Below are positions 1 through 7,283 of a DNA stretch of 13,949 nucleotides, piece by piece. Within the stretch, counting starts at the first letter, position 1, and the number at the start of each line of letters is the position of its first letter. The DNA is taken from contig BNVH01000085.1 of the NCBI GenBank assembly GCA_025997955.1, forward strand, positions 1 to 13,949. Direction: 5' to 3'. Under the pieces are notes generated by a model, which had not been told where the DNA came from, did not search any database, and saw only the letters and a program-made list of their open reading frames with translations. Both the position numbers and the translations under genes were made by a program. This stretch comes from Synergistales bacterium. Lineage in GTDB: Bacteria; Synergistota; Synergistia; Synergistales; Aminobacteriaceae.

Positions 1-240
1 GGTTGAAGTAAACAAGTACAGTATCTATAAGGCTTTTTGAATAAATGTACCCAGAAAGCCTAAAATGAAAATCGCGATTTGTTAAGTCGCAACATAATGT
101 TAGAGGGTTTTTGGTCTGGAACTACGGTATAAATGTGCAATTTACGCAGTGGACATATCATTCACCGGAAAGGATAGGGCAAATGAAATTGAGGAAAATA
201 TTGAAGGTGATTTTGTGCATGCTGCTTTTAAGGAAGATAT
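1..240. other. intergenic stretch downstream of the gcv operon, no convincing gene
   Basis: No ORF of useful size with coding character is visible. The stretch holds a 7-bp inverted repeat (AGGCTTT at 30-36, AAAGCCT at 55-61, 18-nt loop), which could be the weak remains of a terminator for a gene beyond the left edge. It also holds a perfect 12-bp palindrome AAATCGCGATTT (69-80) and, at its right end, a tiny ORF described separately. The sequence is clearly A+T-richer than the operon beside it. Confidence 0.4.
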
Positions 241-242
241 AA
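183..242 (+). CDS. possible 19-residue signal-peptide-like ORF (remnant or chance)
   Basis: An ATG at 183 follows the purine-rich stretch AAAGGATAGGG (170-180), which could act as a ribosome binding site. The product begins MKLRKILKVILCMLLL and ends three residues later at a TAA. Basic residues followed by a hydrophobic run with a Cys look like the start of an exported or lipoprotein precursor whose body is missing. The ORF runs into the minus-strand terminator hairpin, so it may be the stump of a gene cut off when this boundary formed. Chance is also quite possible at this length. I do not recognise a family. Confidence 0.15.
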   Translation: MKLRKILKVILCMLLLRKI

Positions 243-271
243 AATATAGGAGGCGAGATTCGCCCCCTATA
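241..271 (-). terminator. Rho-independent terminator of the gcv operon
   Basis: On the minus strand, 20 bp after the lpd stop codon, an 11-bp stem is formed by TATAGG-A-GGCGA (245-256 in plus sense) and TCGCC-C-CCTATA (260-271), with one A/C mismatch and a GAT loop. In the minus direction the stem is followed directly by TTTT (241-244), the classical intrinsic terminator layout. It explains the end of the five-gene transcription unit. Confidence 0.8.
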
Positions 272-291
272 GTCTGTTGAATTGGTTCTGG

Positions 292-1710
292 TCAGTTCTT
301 CTTAGGTGTGTGCGGCGAGAGGCCAAACACGTTTTCGGCGGCCTCGGACACCGCCTCGGACACCGTGGGGTGGGCGTGAATTGTCTGGACAAGGTCCTCC
401 GGCGTCGCGCCGAAGTGAAGCGCCAAAGCGGCCTCCGCGATCATATCCGTCGCCGGGCCTCCGACCATGACGACGCCCAGAATCTTCTTCGTGTCGCCGT
501 CAGCGATTACTTTCATCATACCGGCGTTGTCGCCCGTGATCATGCTCTTGCCGTTTGTGGATAGCGGGAACTTGCCGACGCTTATTTTATGCCCTTTCGA
601 TTCGGCCTCGCGCTCGGTCATGCCTACGGACGCTATCTCAGGCGACGTGTATATGCAGCCGGGCGTCGTGGTGTAGTCCATAGTCGAGTTGTGCCCCATA
701 ATATGCTCCGCGGCGACCTCGCCCTCACGGGAGGCCACGTGCGCCAGCATGTAGGAGTTTACGCAGTCCCCTATGGCGTAGACGCCCGGTACGTTCGTCT
801 CCATATGAGCGTCGGTCACGACGCGCCCGCGCGCCATATTGACGCCAAGCGCCTCAATGCCGAGCCCCTTTGTGTAGGGGCGTCGTCCCTTGGCGACAAG
901 AAGTTTTTCGGCCTCTATTTGCTTTGAGCCGGAGGTGGTCTCTATCGAAATCTGAAGCCCGTTCTCGCCCCTCGTCACGCCGGTGATAGTGCTACCGGTC
1001 AGAAACGTCACGCCCTTTTTTTCGAGGGTCTTTCGCAAAATGACGGCCGCCTCGGGGTCCACGCTGCGCAGAACCTCCGGTGACGTGACTATGACGGTGA
1101 CCCGCGCGCCAAACGAGGCGAAGGCCGCGGCGAACTCCATGCCTATGACGCCTCCGCCGGATATGGCGATGGACGGCGGCGGCGCGTCAAGCGACAGCGC
1201 CTCGTCGCTGGTGATGACGCCACCCAAGTCAAAGCCGGGGGTGTCGGGGACGTCGGGCTCAGAACCGGTCGCTATAATGAGCGCGTCCGCCTCAAATGTT
1301 CGCTCCCCCACCGCCACAGTAAAGACGCGACGCGACGCGTCTTTACCTGTAATGACGGCTATGCCCTCGACATATTCGACGCCATTGCTTTTGACGAGTT
1401 CGAGCGTCCCGGCCACGAGGCGCGAAACCGTCATGGCCTTTCGCTTCATGAGGGCGGTCCAGTCAAGACGCGGGTTGTCCACGAGAACGCCTATACGCTT
1501 CGCCTCGGTTTTGAGGGCGCTCAGAAGATCTGCTGAGTGGAGCAGGACCTTCGTTGGGATACAGCCCACGTTTAGGCAAGTTCCCCCAATAGCCTTCTTT
1601 TCGATTAGCGTGACGGCAGCCCCGAGATGGGCGGCGCGCACCGCCGCGACGTATCCGCCCGGCCCGGCGCCGATGATGACGACGCGTTTGCGGTCAATGT
1701 TACGCTCCAT
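292..1710 (-). CDS. lpdA: dihydrolipoyl dehydrogenase (L-protein of glycine cleavage)
   Basis: FAD flavoprotein of 472 aa, the usual length for E3 enzymes. It reoxidises the dihydrolipoyl arm of the H-protein and passes the electrons to NAD+. Visible motifs: FAD-binding GAGPGG (14-19), the redox disulfide in GGTCLNVGCIPTK (Cys45 and Cys50), NAD-binding GGGVIG (185-190), the second FAD motif YAIGDC, and the C-terminal HAHPTVSE with the catalytic His447/Glu452 pair. There is no N-terminal lipoyl domain. It is the last gene of the operon, 3 bp after gcvPB, with AAAGG ahead of the ATG as a fair ribosome binding site, and a terminator follows. Its place after gcvPB suggests it is dedicated to glycine cleavage rather than to a 2-oxoacid dehydrogenase, although E3 subunits are often shared. 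Family assignment is secure. Confidence 0.96.
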   Translation of the reverse strand: MERNIDRKRVVIIGAGPGGYVAAVRAAHLGAAVTLIEKKAIGGTCLNVGCIPTKVLLHSADLLSALKTEAKRIGVLVDNPRLDWTALMKRKAMTVSRLVAGTLELVKSNGVEYVEGIAVITGKDASRRVFTVAVGERTFEADALIIATGSEPDVPDTPGFDLGGVITSDEALSLDAPPPSIAISGGGVIGMEFAAAFASFGARVTVIVTSPEVLRSVDPEAAVILRKTLEKKGVTFLTGSTITGVTRGENGLQISIETTSGSKQIEAEKLLVAKGRRPYTKGLGIEALGVNMARGRVVTDAHMETNVPGVYAIGDCVNSYMLAHVASREGEVAAEHIMGHNSTMDYTTTPGCIYTSPEIASVGMTEREAESKGHKISVGKFPLSTNGKSMITGDNAGMMKVIADGDTKKILGVVMVGGPATDMIAEAALALHFGATPEDLVQTIHAHPTVSEAVSEAAENVFGLSPHTPKKN

Positions 1711-1713
1711 ATT

Positions 1714-3183
1714 TCAAGCCTTTTGGCCCTTGAGAATCAGCTTGCGGGCGGCCTGCACCTCGTCTGGACGAGAAATAGTGGTGTTGTGAGGGCTGTTTTT
1801 CACCTCGTCTGGGTTGGCCTTGACCTCCTCGGCTATCGTCTTCATGGCGTCGATGAATCCGTCGAGATCGTCCTTGGACTCGGTCTCGGTCGGCTCTATC
1901 ATTATCGCCCCGTCCACCACCAACGGGAAGTAAACTGTCGGCGGATGATATCCCAAGTCTATAAGCCGCTTGGCGATGTCCATCGTCGTAACGCCGCTTC
2001 GATGCTGAATCCCATCGTTGAAGATGCACTCGTGCATACTGGGCTGCGGGAAGGGCAGGTTATAAACGTCCTTCAAGTTCGCCTTGATGTAGTTGGCGTT
2101 CAGTACGGCCTGTTCCGTAACGTCCTTCAGGTCCTTGCCGAGGGTTCTGGTGTAGGCGAGCGCGCGGACGAGAATGGCGAAGTTGCCGTAAAACGCGTGT
2201 AGACGCCCGACGGAAAGCGGAGCGTCCGAAACCAAGGTGTAGCGGTCGCCGTCTTTTTTGACGCGCGGAACCGGCAGGAAGGGTTCTAAAATATCGCGCG
2301 CCACGACCGGGCCGGCTCCGGGGCCTCCGCCGCCGTGAGGCGTGGAAAAGGTCTTGTGCATGTTCAGGTGCATCACGTCTATGCCGGTTTTTTCGATGTC
2401 AACGTAACCCATCAGGGCGTTCATGTTCGCTCCGTCGCCGTAGACCAAACCGCCTTTTTCGTGGATTATCTGAGCTATCTCGGCTATGTGGCTCTCGAAT
2501 ATTCCGAGCGTGTTCGGGTTCGTTATCATAATACCGGCCGTGTCGTCGTCCATAATGGCGCGTATAGCGTCCGGCGTGACTATCCCGTCCTTCGAGAGCT
2601 CGACCGGAACTGGTTTGTAACCACAGAGCGCCGCAGACGCGGGGTTAGTTCCGTGCGCCGTGGAGGGCATGATTATCTTGTGGCGCTGCTTGCCCTTGTG
2701 GGCGTGATAGGCGTGAATCATCAGTATACCCGTCAGTTCGCCCTGAGCGCCGGCGGACGGCTGCAGCGACGCGGCGTGCATACCGGTTATCTCCAGCAAA
2801 TCCCGCTCAAGTTCGTACATCAGCTTCAAAGCGCCCTGAATGGAGCTTTCCGGCGCTAAGGGGTGCAGTTCAGTAAAGCCGGGGAGCGCGGCCGCCTGCT
2901 CATTGACCTTGGGGTTGTACTTCATTGTGCATGAGCCAAGCGGGTACGTGCCGGTGTCAACGCCGTAGTTCCACGTGGAAAGCCGAGTGTAGTGGCGGAC
3001 TACATCTACCTCGGAGAGCTCAGGAAGATCTGGGGCGTCCCCAACGAGATTGGGGTCGAGGTCGGACTTCGGGACGTCCTGTTCGGGAATGCTTATAGCG
3101 AGACGCCCCGCCCGGCTCCGCTCCCACAGAAGCGCCTCCTTGAAGGCCAAGCCGCTTGTTCCGGGGTATTTATTTTCACTCAT
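1714..3183 (-). CDS. gcvPB: glycine dehydrogenase (decarboxylating) subunit 2, P-beta
   Basis: The PLP-carrying subunit of the two-part P-protein, 489 aa and full length. With GcvPA it decarboxylates glycine and loads the aminomethyl group onto lipoyl-GcvH. The PLP lysine is Lys277 in LNMHKTFSTPHGGGGPGAGP; PSAGAQGELTG (142-152) and PLGSCTMKYNPKVNE (81-95) are other family signatures. The ATG lies 2 bp after the gcvPA stop, and its near-perfect ribosome binding site sits inside the end of gcvPA, so the two subunits are probably made in step. It does not look fused, truncated or otherwise unusual. Confidence 0.97.
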   Translation of the reverse strand: MSENKYPGTSGLAFKEALLWERSRAGRLAISIPEQDVPKSDLDPNLVGDAPDLPELSEVDVVRHYTRLSTWNYGVDTGTYPLGSCTMKYNPKVNEQAAALPGFTELHPLAPESSIQGALKLMYELERDLLEITGMHAASLQPSAGAQGELTGILMIHAYHAHKGKQRHKIIMPSTAHGTNPASAALCGYKPVPVELSKDGIVTPDAIRAIMDDDTAGIMITNPNTLGIFESHIAEIAQIIHEKGGLVYGDGANMNALMGYVDIEKTGIDVMHLNMHKTFSTPHGGGGPGAGPVVARDILEPFLPVPRVKKDGDRYTLVSDAPLSVGRLHAFYGNFAILVRALAYTRTLGKDLKDVTEQAVLNANYIKANLKDVYNLPFPQPSMHECIFNDGIQHRSGVTTMDIAKRLIDLGYHPPTVYFPLVVDGAIMIEPTETESKDDLDGFIDAMKTIAEEVKANPDEVKNSPHNTTISRPDEVQAARKLILKGQKA

Positions 3184-3185
3184 GG

Positions 3186-4496
3186 TTAAGCCACCTCCTT
3201 GAGGAACGCGTCGATAACGTCTTTTGTGTGAACTTCCGTAGCGCAGAACAGGAAAACTCCTTTATGCTCGGTCAAATACCTTCCCAGGTCCAAGCCGGCT
3301 ATAAAGCCCTTTTGCGCTATTTTCTCGTGTTTATAGTCAAAACCCGCCGGCGCCGTCATGGCAAACTCGTTGAAAAACGGCCCGTTGAAAAGCGGACGGA
3401 AACCGGCCTTTTCGAGGCCCGCTTTCAAGTAAGCCGCGTGGTCATGGTTGAGCTGGGCCATGCCGCGCAGTCCAGTTTTGCCCGCCGTCGCCATGTACAT
3501 AGCCGCAGCGAGCGCGCAGTGTCCTGAGTTTGTGCAGATGTTCGACACGGCCTTTTCGCGGCGTATATGCTGCTCCCGCGCCGCCAATGTCAGGACGAAG
3601 GAGCGGTTCCCGTTCTTGTCCGTAGTCTGCCCCACCAAACGGCCTGGGGTGGTGCGGACGAAATCCATTTTGCAGGTGAATATGCCCACGCCGGGGCCGC
3701 CCATATTCTGTGAAAGTCCGAAGCTCTTGCCCTCGCCGCAGACTATATCGGCGCCCTGAGACCCTGGGTTCTTCAGAAGTCCCCAGGCCATGGCCTCCGT
3801 AAAGGAGACCACAAGCAAAGCGCCCTTGTCATGCGCGGCTTTTGCCGCCGCTCCGAGATCCTCGATAACTCCAAGGAAGTTGGGGGACTGCACGATAACG
3901 GCCGATACGTCGTCCGGGACCTTGCTGTAGTCGGTGCGCCCGTCAGGAAGAACTCCCAATTCCACCGTCTCGAAGCCCGACGGTTTGAAATAGGTATCGA
4001 CCACCTGAACGTAATGTGGGTGGTTGAGGCGCGACAGAGCTACTTTAGGCTTCTTTTTGACGCGTATGGCCATCAGGGCGGACTCGGCGAGGGCGCTCGC
4101 CCCGTCGTACATGGAGGCGTTGGCGACGTCCATGCCCAAGAGATTCGCGGTCATGGTCTGGAACTCGAATATCGCCTGAAGCGTCCCCTGGCTCACCTCG
4201 GGCTGATAGGGCGTGTAGGACGTCTGAAACTCGCTGCGCGAGTAAAGATAAGGAATATGGGCCGGTACGTGGTGGCTGTATGACCCAGCGCCTATGAAAG
4301 CCACGCCGGGTTTATTGGCGTCGGATAACTCTGAAAATTCGCGCATCAGAGCCCACTCGCTCCTCGGCTCTATCGCTATTTCCTTTGCGCGCCGAGTGTT
4401 TTGCGGAATAGACGCGAACAGCTCGCAAACATCTTTTATCCCGACGGCCTCTTTCATCTCTCGGAGGTCTTCTTGGGTGTTGGATAAATACCTCAT
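3186..4496 (-). CDS. gcvPA: glycine dehydrogenase (decarboxylating) subunit 1, P-alpha
   Basis: The alpha subunit of the heteromeric P-protein, 436 aa, close to the usual 440-450. It opens with the typical MRYLSNTQEDLREM and carries TSYTPYQPEVSQGTLQ (92-107), NASMYDGASALAE (126-138), GGPGVGIF (266-273) and REKAVSNICTN (313-323), all hallmarks of the subfamily. It has the aminotransferase fold but lacks the PLP lysine, which GcvPB supplies. It starts 14 bp after the gcvH stop. The ribosome binding site is modest (AAGGG about 11 nt before the ATG). Separate alpha and beta genes are usual in Firmicutes, Thermotogae, Synergistota and many archaea, whereas proteobacteria have a fused GcvP. Confidence 0.96.
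   Translation of the reverse strand: MRYLSNTQEDLREMKEAVGIKDVCELFASIPQNTRRAKEIAIEPRSEWALMREFSELSDANKPGVAFIGAGSYSHHVPAHIPYLYSRSEFQTSYTPYQPEVSQGTLQAIFEFQTMTANLLGMDVANASMYDGASALAESALMAIRVKKKPKVALSRLNHPHYVQVVDTYFKPSGFETVELGVLPDGRTDYSKVPDDVSAVIVQSPNFLGVIEDLGAAAKAAHDKGALLVVSFTEAMAWGLLKNPGSQGADIVCGEGKSFGLSQNMGGPGVGIFTCKMDFVRTTPGRLVGQTTDKNGNRSFVLTLAAREQHIRREKAVSNICTNSGHCALAAAMYMATAGKTGLRGMAQLNHDHAAYLKAGLEKAGFRPLFNGPFFNEFAMTAPAGFDYKHEKIAQKGFIAGLDLGRYLTEHKGVFLFCATEVHTKDVIDAFLKEVA
3191..3200 (-). promoter_or_regulatory. strong ribosome binding site of gcvPB inside the end of gcvPA
   Basis: On the minus strand AAGGAGGTGG is followed by CTTAACC and then the gcvPB ATG (3181-3183). This is an almost complete anti-SD match at good spacing. 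It overlaps the last codons of gcvPA, which fixes the gcvPB start and supports coupled translation of the P-alpha and P-beta subunits. Confidence 0.75.
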
Positions 4497-4510
4497 CTTT
4501 CGCGCGACCC

Positions 4511-4930
4511 TTAGTTAGCTTCGATGGGTTCGAGGGTCTTCACGTACTCGGCGTAGGCGTCACTCTTCAATAAAGCGTCGAAGTCGGAATCGCCTTTCAC
4601 CTCGACGTCGATTATCCAGCCGTCTCCGTAGGGAGAGGAGTTGATAAGCTCTGGGTTGTCGCTCAGGGCGTCGTTGACTTTCACGACTACGCCGCTGACC
4701 GGGCTGTTCAGGTCGCTGACGGCCTTTGTTGACTCTAACGACCCGAAGGCCGCCCCCGCGTTGACCGCTCCTCCGACCGAGGGCAGCTCGACGTAGACTA
4801 TATCCCCCAGAGCGCTCTGCGCGTAGTCGTCCACGCCGATTCTCACGATATTGCCGGTCTTCTTCGCCCACTCATGCGTCTTCGTATAGGAAACTTCCTT
4901 GTCAAAATTCAGCTCAGCAAACTCTTTCAT
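4511..4930 (-). CDS. gcvH: glycine cleavage system H protein (lipoyl carrier)
   Basis: A small acidic carrier of 139 aa, slightly longer than the usual 125-130. It shuttles the aminomethyl group from P to T, and reducing equivalents to L, on a lipoylated lysine. Lys69 in LESTKAVSDLNSPVSG is that residue, matching the ESxKA-SD family motif. The N-terminal YTKTHEWAKKTGNIVRIGVDDYAQ and the ALGDIVYVELP segment are also typical. A strong ribosome binding site stands 7 nt before the ATG. Lipoylation would need a lipoyl synthase or ligase encoded elsewhere; none is in this window. Confidence 0.97.
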   Translation of the reverse strand: MKEFAELNFDKEVSYTKTHEWAKKTGNIVRIGVDDYAQSALGDIVYVELPSVGGAVNAGAAFGSLESTKAVSDLNSPVSGVVVKVNDALSDNPELINSSPYGDGWIIDVEVKGDSDFDALLKSDAYAEYVKTLEPIEAN

Positions 4931-4937
4931 AACTTGT

Positions 4938-4944
4938 CCCTCCT
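4938..4944 (-). promoter_or_regulatory. ribosome binding site of gcvH
   Basis: Minus-strand AGGAGGG lies in the 28-bp gcvT-gcvH gap and is separated from the gcvH ATG by the 7 nt ACAAGTT. It confirms the gcvH start. The rest of the gap is A+T-rich and shows no terminator, consistent with one transcript. Confidence 0.7.
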
Positions 4945-4958
4945 GAAATTTTATAAAA

Positions 4959-6164
4959 TTAAATCGCTATCCTTGCCGTTCTCGCCGGCCGTATGTCGGA
5001 CACAATTTCGACCTCGACCGTTCGCCGCGCGTCTTTTAGCGCTATTTTCGTCCCGGGCGCGAGGTTTTTGTCCACGCGAACAAAGCCGCAACTCAGGCCC
5101 CGGGCGCGAAAGTCCTTCGGTTTGTCCGGACTGGCGACGCTGTAGACTTTCCCGTCCGCGCGGCCTATGGCCATGTCGATGACGCAGGTGGGAACCGCGC
5201 CGATATTCTCTCCGTTCAGCAGGACGGCGGCGCTGTCGGTCTCGACCTTGCGCGGGTCAAAGCCGCAAAAGGGGAGCGTGTACTGCGACGGGGGATTGTC
5301 GTAAAGTTTGGATCCGATGAAACTTTTGGTGAGTTTGCCGTCCTTATCAAGCGGCAGCGCGAAGCTCCAGGGGGTGTTGACAAATGGCCAGTGCCCGATG
5401 TCCTGGTGCGACAGAGGCAGTATCGCCCCTGTGCGGAGCGAGTCGCGCGCGGCGAGGCCGCAGGGGATAACATCGTCCCCGCCGGTCTCAAGAATCATGT
5501 TCCATATTTCCAATATCCTGTCGAAGGGAGACCATATCTCGAAGCCGACCTCGCCGGTGTAGCCGGTGCGGGAAAGCAGAACCGGAATATCGCCCGGCAG
5601 CTGAGCGGCCGAGTCCTTCTTGGCGTAGTCTCCGAGGAACTTAAAATATTTCAGCCCGTCTATGGAACCCTTGCCCTTCGAGAGAAGTTTTCTCATGATG
5701 GACACCGACGACGGCCCCTGCAGGTCTACTTTGCCAAAGTTTCCCGCGTCATCGCGAACCGTTACGTTTTTAAACGTGTTGCGCGATGTCAGATGCTCCG
5801 CGACCACGCTTCCCATACCGGCGTTGGATATAAGGACGTACTCGTCGCCCCCCATGTTGTAGACGATAGTGTCGTCTATGACGTGCCCCTCGTCGTTCAG
5901 AATAACGGAGTAGGCGCAGTTTCCAGCCGCGAGCTTTTCGATGTTCCGCGTGAGGCAGAGCTGAAGCAAAGCCTTCGCGTCCTCGCCCTTCAGCCGCACG
6001 ACCGCCATGTGCCCGATGTCGAACACCCCGCTCTTTTCGATGACGTAGAGGTGTTCTTTCACTCCGCCGGTGGGATACCACAGAGGCATTTCCCACCCGC
6101 CGAAGTCCGTCATCTGTCCGCCCAATTTCCTATGAACCGCGTTCATAGCCGTTTTGTTAAGCAA
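4959..6164 (-). CDS. gcvT: glycine cleavage system T protein, aminomethyltransferase (divergent subtype)
   Basis: Transfers the methylene carbon from aminomethyl-lipoyl-GcvH to tetrahydrofolate and releases ammonia. It has 401 aa, about 30-40 longer than most GcvT. Family features: MTDFGGWEMPL (18-28), GVFDIGHM (46-53), the catalytic-Asp region NDEGHVIDDTIVY (90-102), DLQGPSSVSIM (147-157), SRTGYTGEVGFEI (198-210) and CGLAARDSLR (235-244). The common LRLEAGMPLYG-type stretch is replaced by LRTGAILPLSHQDIGHWPF (243-261), a marked divergence. I remember similar wording from Synergistota-like GcvT, but this is unchecked. The start is TTG (6162-6164): it has a good ribosome binding site 8 nt upstream, the product MLNKTAMN fits the family, and the nearby ATG is out of frame. 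First gene of the operon. Confidence 0.93.
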   Translation of the reverse strand: MLNKTAMNAVHRKLGGQMTDFGGWEMPLWYPTGGVKEHLYVIEKSGVFDIGHMAVVRLKGEDAKALLQLCLTRNIEKLAAGNCAYSVILNDEGHVIDDTIVYNMGGDEYVLISNAGMGSVVAEHLTSRNTFKNVTVRDDAGNFGKVDLQGPSSVSIMRKLLSKGKGSIDGLKYFKFLGDYAKKDSAAQLPGDIPVLLSRTGYTGEVGFEIWSPFDRILEIWNMILETGGDDVIPCGLAARDSLRTGAILPLSHQDIGHWPFVNTPWSFALPLDKDGKLTKSFIGSKLYDNPPSQYTLPFCGFDPRKVETDSAAVLLNGENIGAVPTCVIDMAIGRADGKVYSVASPDKPKDFRARGLSCGFVRVDKNLAPGTKIALKDARRTVEVEIVSDIRPARTARIAI

Positions 6165-6172
6165 AACACATT

Positions 6173-6180
6173 CCCCCTTT
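6173..6180 (-). promoter_or_regulatory. ribosome binding site that selects the TTG start of gcvT
   Basis: Minus-strand AAAGGGGG is followed by 8 nt and then TTG CTT AAC. An ATG lies between them but is in another frame and meets a stop after four codons. The site therefore decides for the TTG start, which gives the conserved GcvT N-terminus. Confidence 0.6.
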
Positions 6181-6193
6181 TTACGAACAAGAT

Positions 6194-6230
6194 TAAGCCG
6201 ACGACTAACAGGATAAGTCGTTATGGCTTA
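6194..6230 (-). promoter_or_regulatory. hairpin in the 5' leader of gcvT
   Basis: Read on the minus strand: TAAGCC, ATA, ACGACT, a 9-nt loop TATCCTGTT, AGTCGT, C, GGCTTA. Two perfect 6-bp stems are stacked with a small asymmetric internal loop. The hairpin ends 29 nt before the gcvT start and 13 nt before its ribosome binding site. No U-run follows, so it is not an ordinary terminator. It could be an operator, an mRNA-stability element, or the expression platform of a leader RNA. Confidence 0.55.
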
Positions 6231-6390
6231 TTGTGATTGTTTTGATGAAATCTAACTAGGATAAAAAGAACGGAGGACGACAAAAAGAGCACGACAAAAG
6301 TCAGCGCTTCGTCGAAAGACCTCCAAGCGGAAATGCACTCCATGCATTATGTGAGGCGCGTCAGGTAAAGCCCATAAATTTAGCCACTAT
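6231..6390 (-). promoter_or_regulatory. putative structured leader/promoter region of gcvTHPAPB-lpd
   Basis: This gene-free stretch upstream of gcvT has several self-complementary parts. GGAGG (6272-6276) can pair with CCTCC (6320-6324), CGCTT (6305-6309) with AAGCG (6325-6329), and AATGCA (6332-6337) with TGCATT (6343-6348). It also has an imperfect 14-bp tandem repeat (6273-6286 and 6287-6300, 12 of 14 identical). The operon promoter must lie here or just upstream, but I see no -35/-10 pair good enough to name. Glycine-, THF- and SAM-riboswitch signatures were looked for and not seen. Confidence 0.35.
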
Positions 6391-6410
6391 AACTTTCTCC
6401 AACTTTCTCC
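6391..6410. repeat. perfect 10-bp tandem duplication
   Basis: AACTTTCTCC occurs twice back to back. With the 11-bp duplication at 6422-6443 it makes two helical-turn-sized repeats within 53 bp, in the gap between the transposase remnant and the gcv leader. Possible roles are protein-binding sites (regulator or transposase) or replication slippage. Confidence 0.7.
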
Positions 6411-6421
6411 TAAGTTTTAGA

Positions 6422-6443
6422 AAGATTGCTAAAAGATTGCTAA
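6422..6443. repeat. perfect 11-bp tandem duplication
   Basis: AAGATTGCTAA is repeated directly and exactly. It lies 11 bp from the 10-bp duplication at 6391-6410. If 6409 is the left end of the IS remnant, these repeats are subterminal and could be transposase-binding sites. Otherwise they sit in the far upstream region of gcvT. Confidence 0.7.
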
Positions 6444-6527
6444 TAGTTAAACCCTTTTTTCGTCTTATGTCAATATGGAAATTGCTTGAGTTTCCCCATT
6501 TTTTCAAGCGCACCTCCAAAGGAGAAG

Positions 6528-7256
6528 CTAATTTGAGCGTGGCGGTCTCTCATAGAATGATGAAATTCCTGTGTACAGCTTACCAAATATTTCAGCTAAG
6601 CCGTCAGCCATTGCGTAAAATGTGAATTTAGACAAGCCGTACAGGCGTTTCGAGACTTCGATAACTTCGAGAACCTCAATGCTCTCATCTATTTTATATC
6701 CCGCGTCGTATCCTCTGTCGAACGCGCGGATGTTTGTTTCAGGAAAATTTGATGACAGAAATTTCAGCGATTTTAACGTTTCGTCGTTATTGCTGAGGTA
6801 GCCTTTCTCAACAGTCGAGTATACGCGGCTATACACCGGAATCGGTTGCTTTCGTCCCGCGGTAAGCGCGCTCACGCCTGTAACCCAGTAACCGTCTCTG
6901 ATTTCATTCGTGCTTCCATCACGCACCTTGCAAAGTCCCTCCAATTTCTTGCCGCAAGGTTTGGTAACGTCACTGTCGTCTATTATAAGAACGGTGTTGT
7001 CGTCGAAGTTCTTTTTAACTGCGGAGAAGTAATTTTCGTGAAGTTCATTCGCGTTGTCAAAGTTCATCAGATTACGGGACAAACGCTCAACAGCTTTATC
7101 TAACGCGGTTTTTTCTTTCAATTTTCTCGCTATTTGCGTTAGAAAACAGCTTTGCGCCGATAGTAAACCATATACCATATCCAAAATGAACTTTTGCACC
7201 GGTCTTGAAAATTCACATGAAATTTTCGAGCAAAAGTTGAAAATCCCTCTTTTCAA
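6528..7256 (-). pseudogene. DDE transposase with internal in-frame deletion
   Basis: 242 aa read from a TTG. The N-terminus (FSRPVQKFILDMVYGLL, then QIARKLKEKT and ERLSRNL) and the DDE core VLIIDDSDVTKPCGKKLEG (catalytic Asp in IDD at 92-94) resemble IS4-superfamily transposases; I cannot fix the IS family. The second Asp is D180 in AFDRGYD. Right after this, around residues 184-195, the sequence jumps to a tail (VSKRLYGLSKFTFYAMADGL and GISSFYERPPRSN) that in relatives lies at the extreme C-terminus. The segment with the third catalytic residue (Glu, in a W-x-x-E-type motif) is missing, and the length is well below the roughly 400 aa expected. The frame is kept across the deletion. The product should be inactive. 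Confidence 0.75.
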
Positions 7257-7283
7257 ATTATGCCCGAGCGTACTATAATTATA

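Noticed and set aside
292..6236. Many open frames of 60-280 codons antisense or out of frame to the gcv genes (for example 983-1789, 5391-6236 and 2335-2859 on the plus strand)
   Set aside because: They lie fully or almost fully opposite well-supported genes, have Arg/His/Val-rich shadow composition and no recognisable domains. They result from G+C-rich third positions.
6165..6390. Glycine riboswitch upstream of gcvT
   Set aside because: Expected from the operon type, but the conserved aptamer core and tandem-aptamer layout were not seen on the minus strand. Only a covariance-model search could exclude it fully.
6485..6508. Inverted repeat CTTGA/TCAAG after the transposase remnant as a terminator
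   Set aside because: The stem is only 5 bp with a 14-nt loop and no T-run in the right place.
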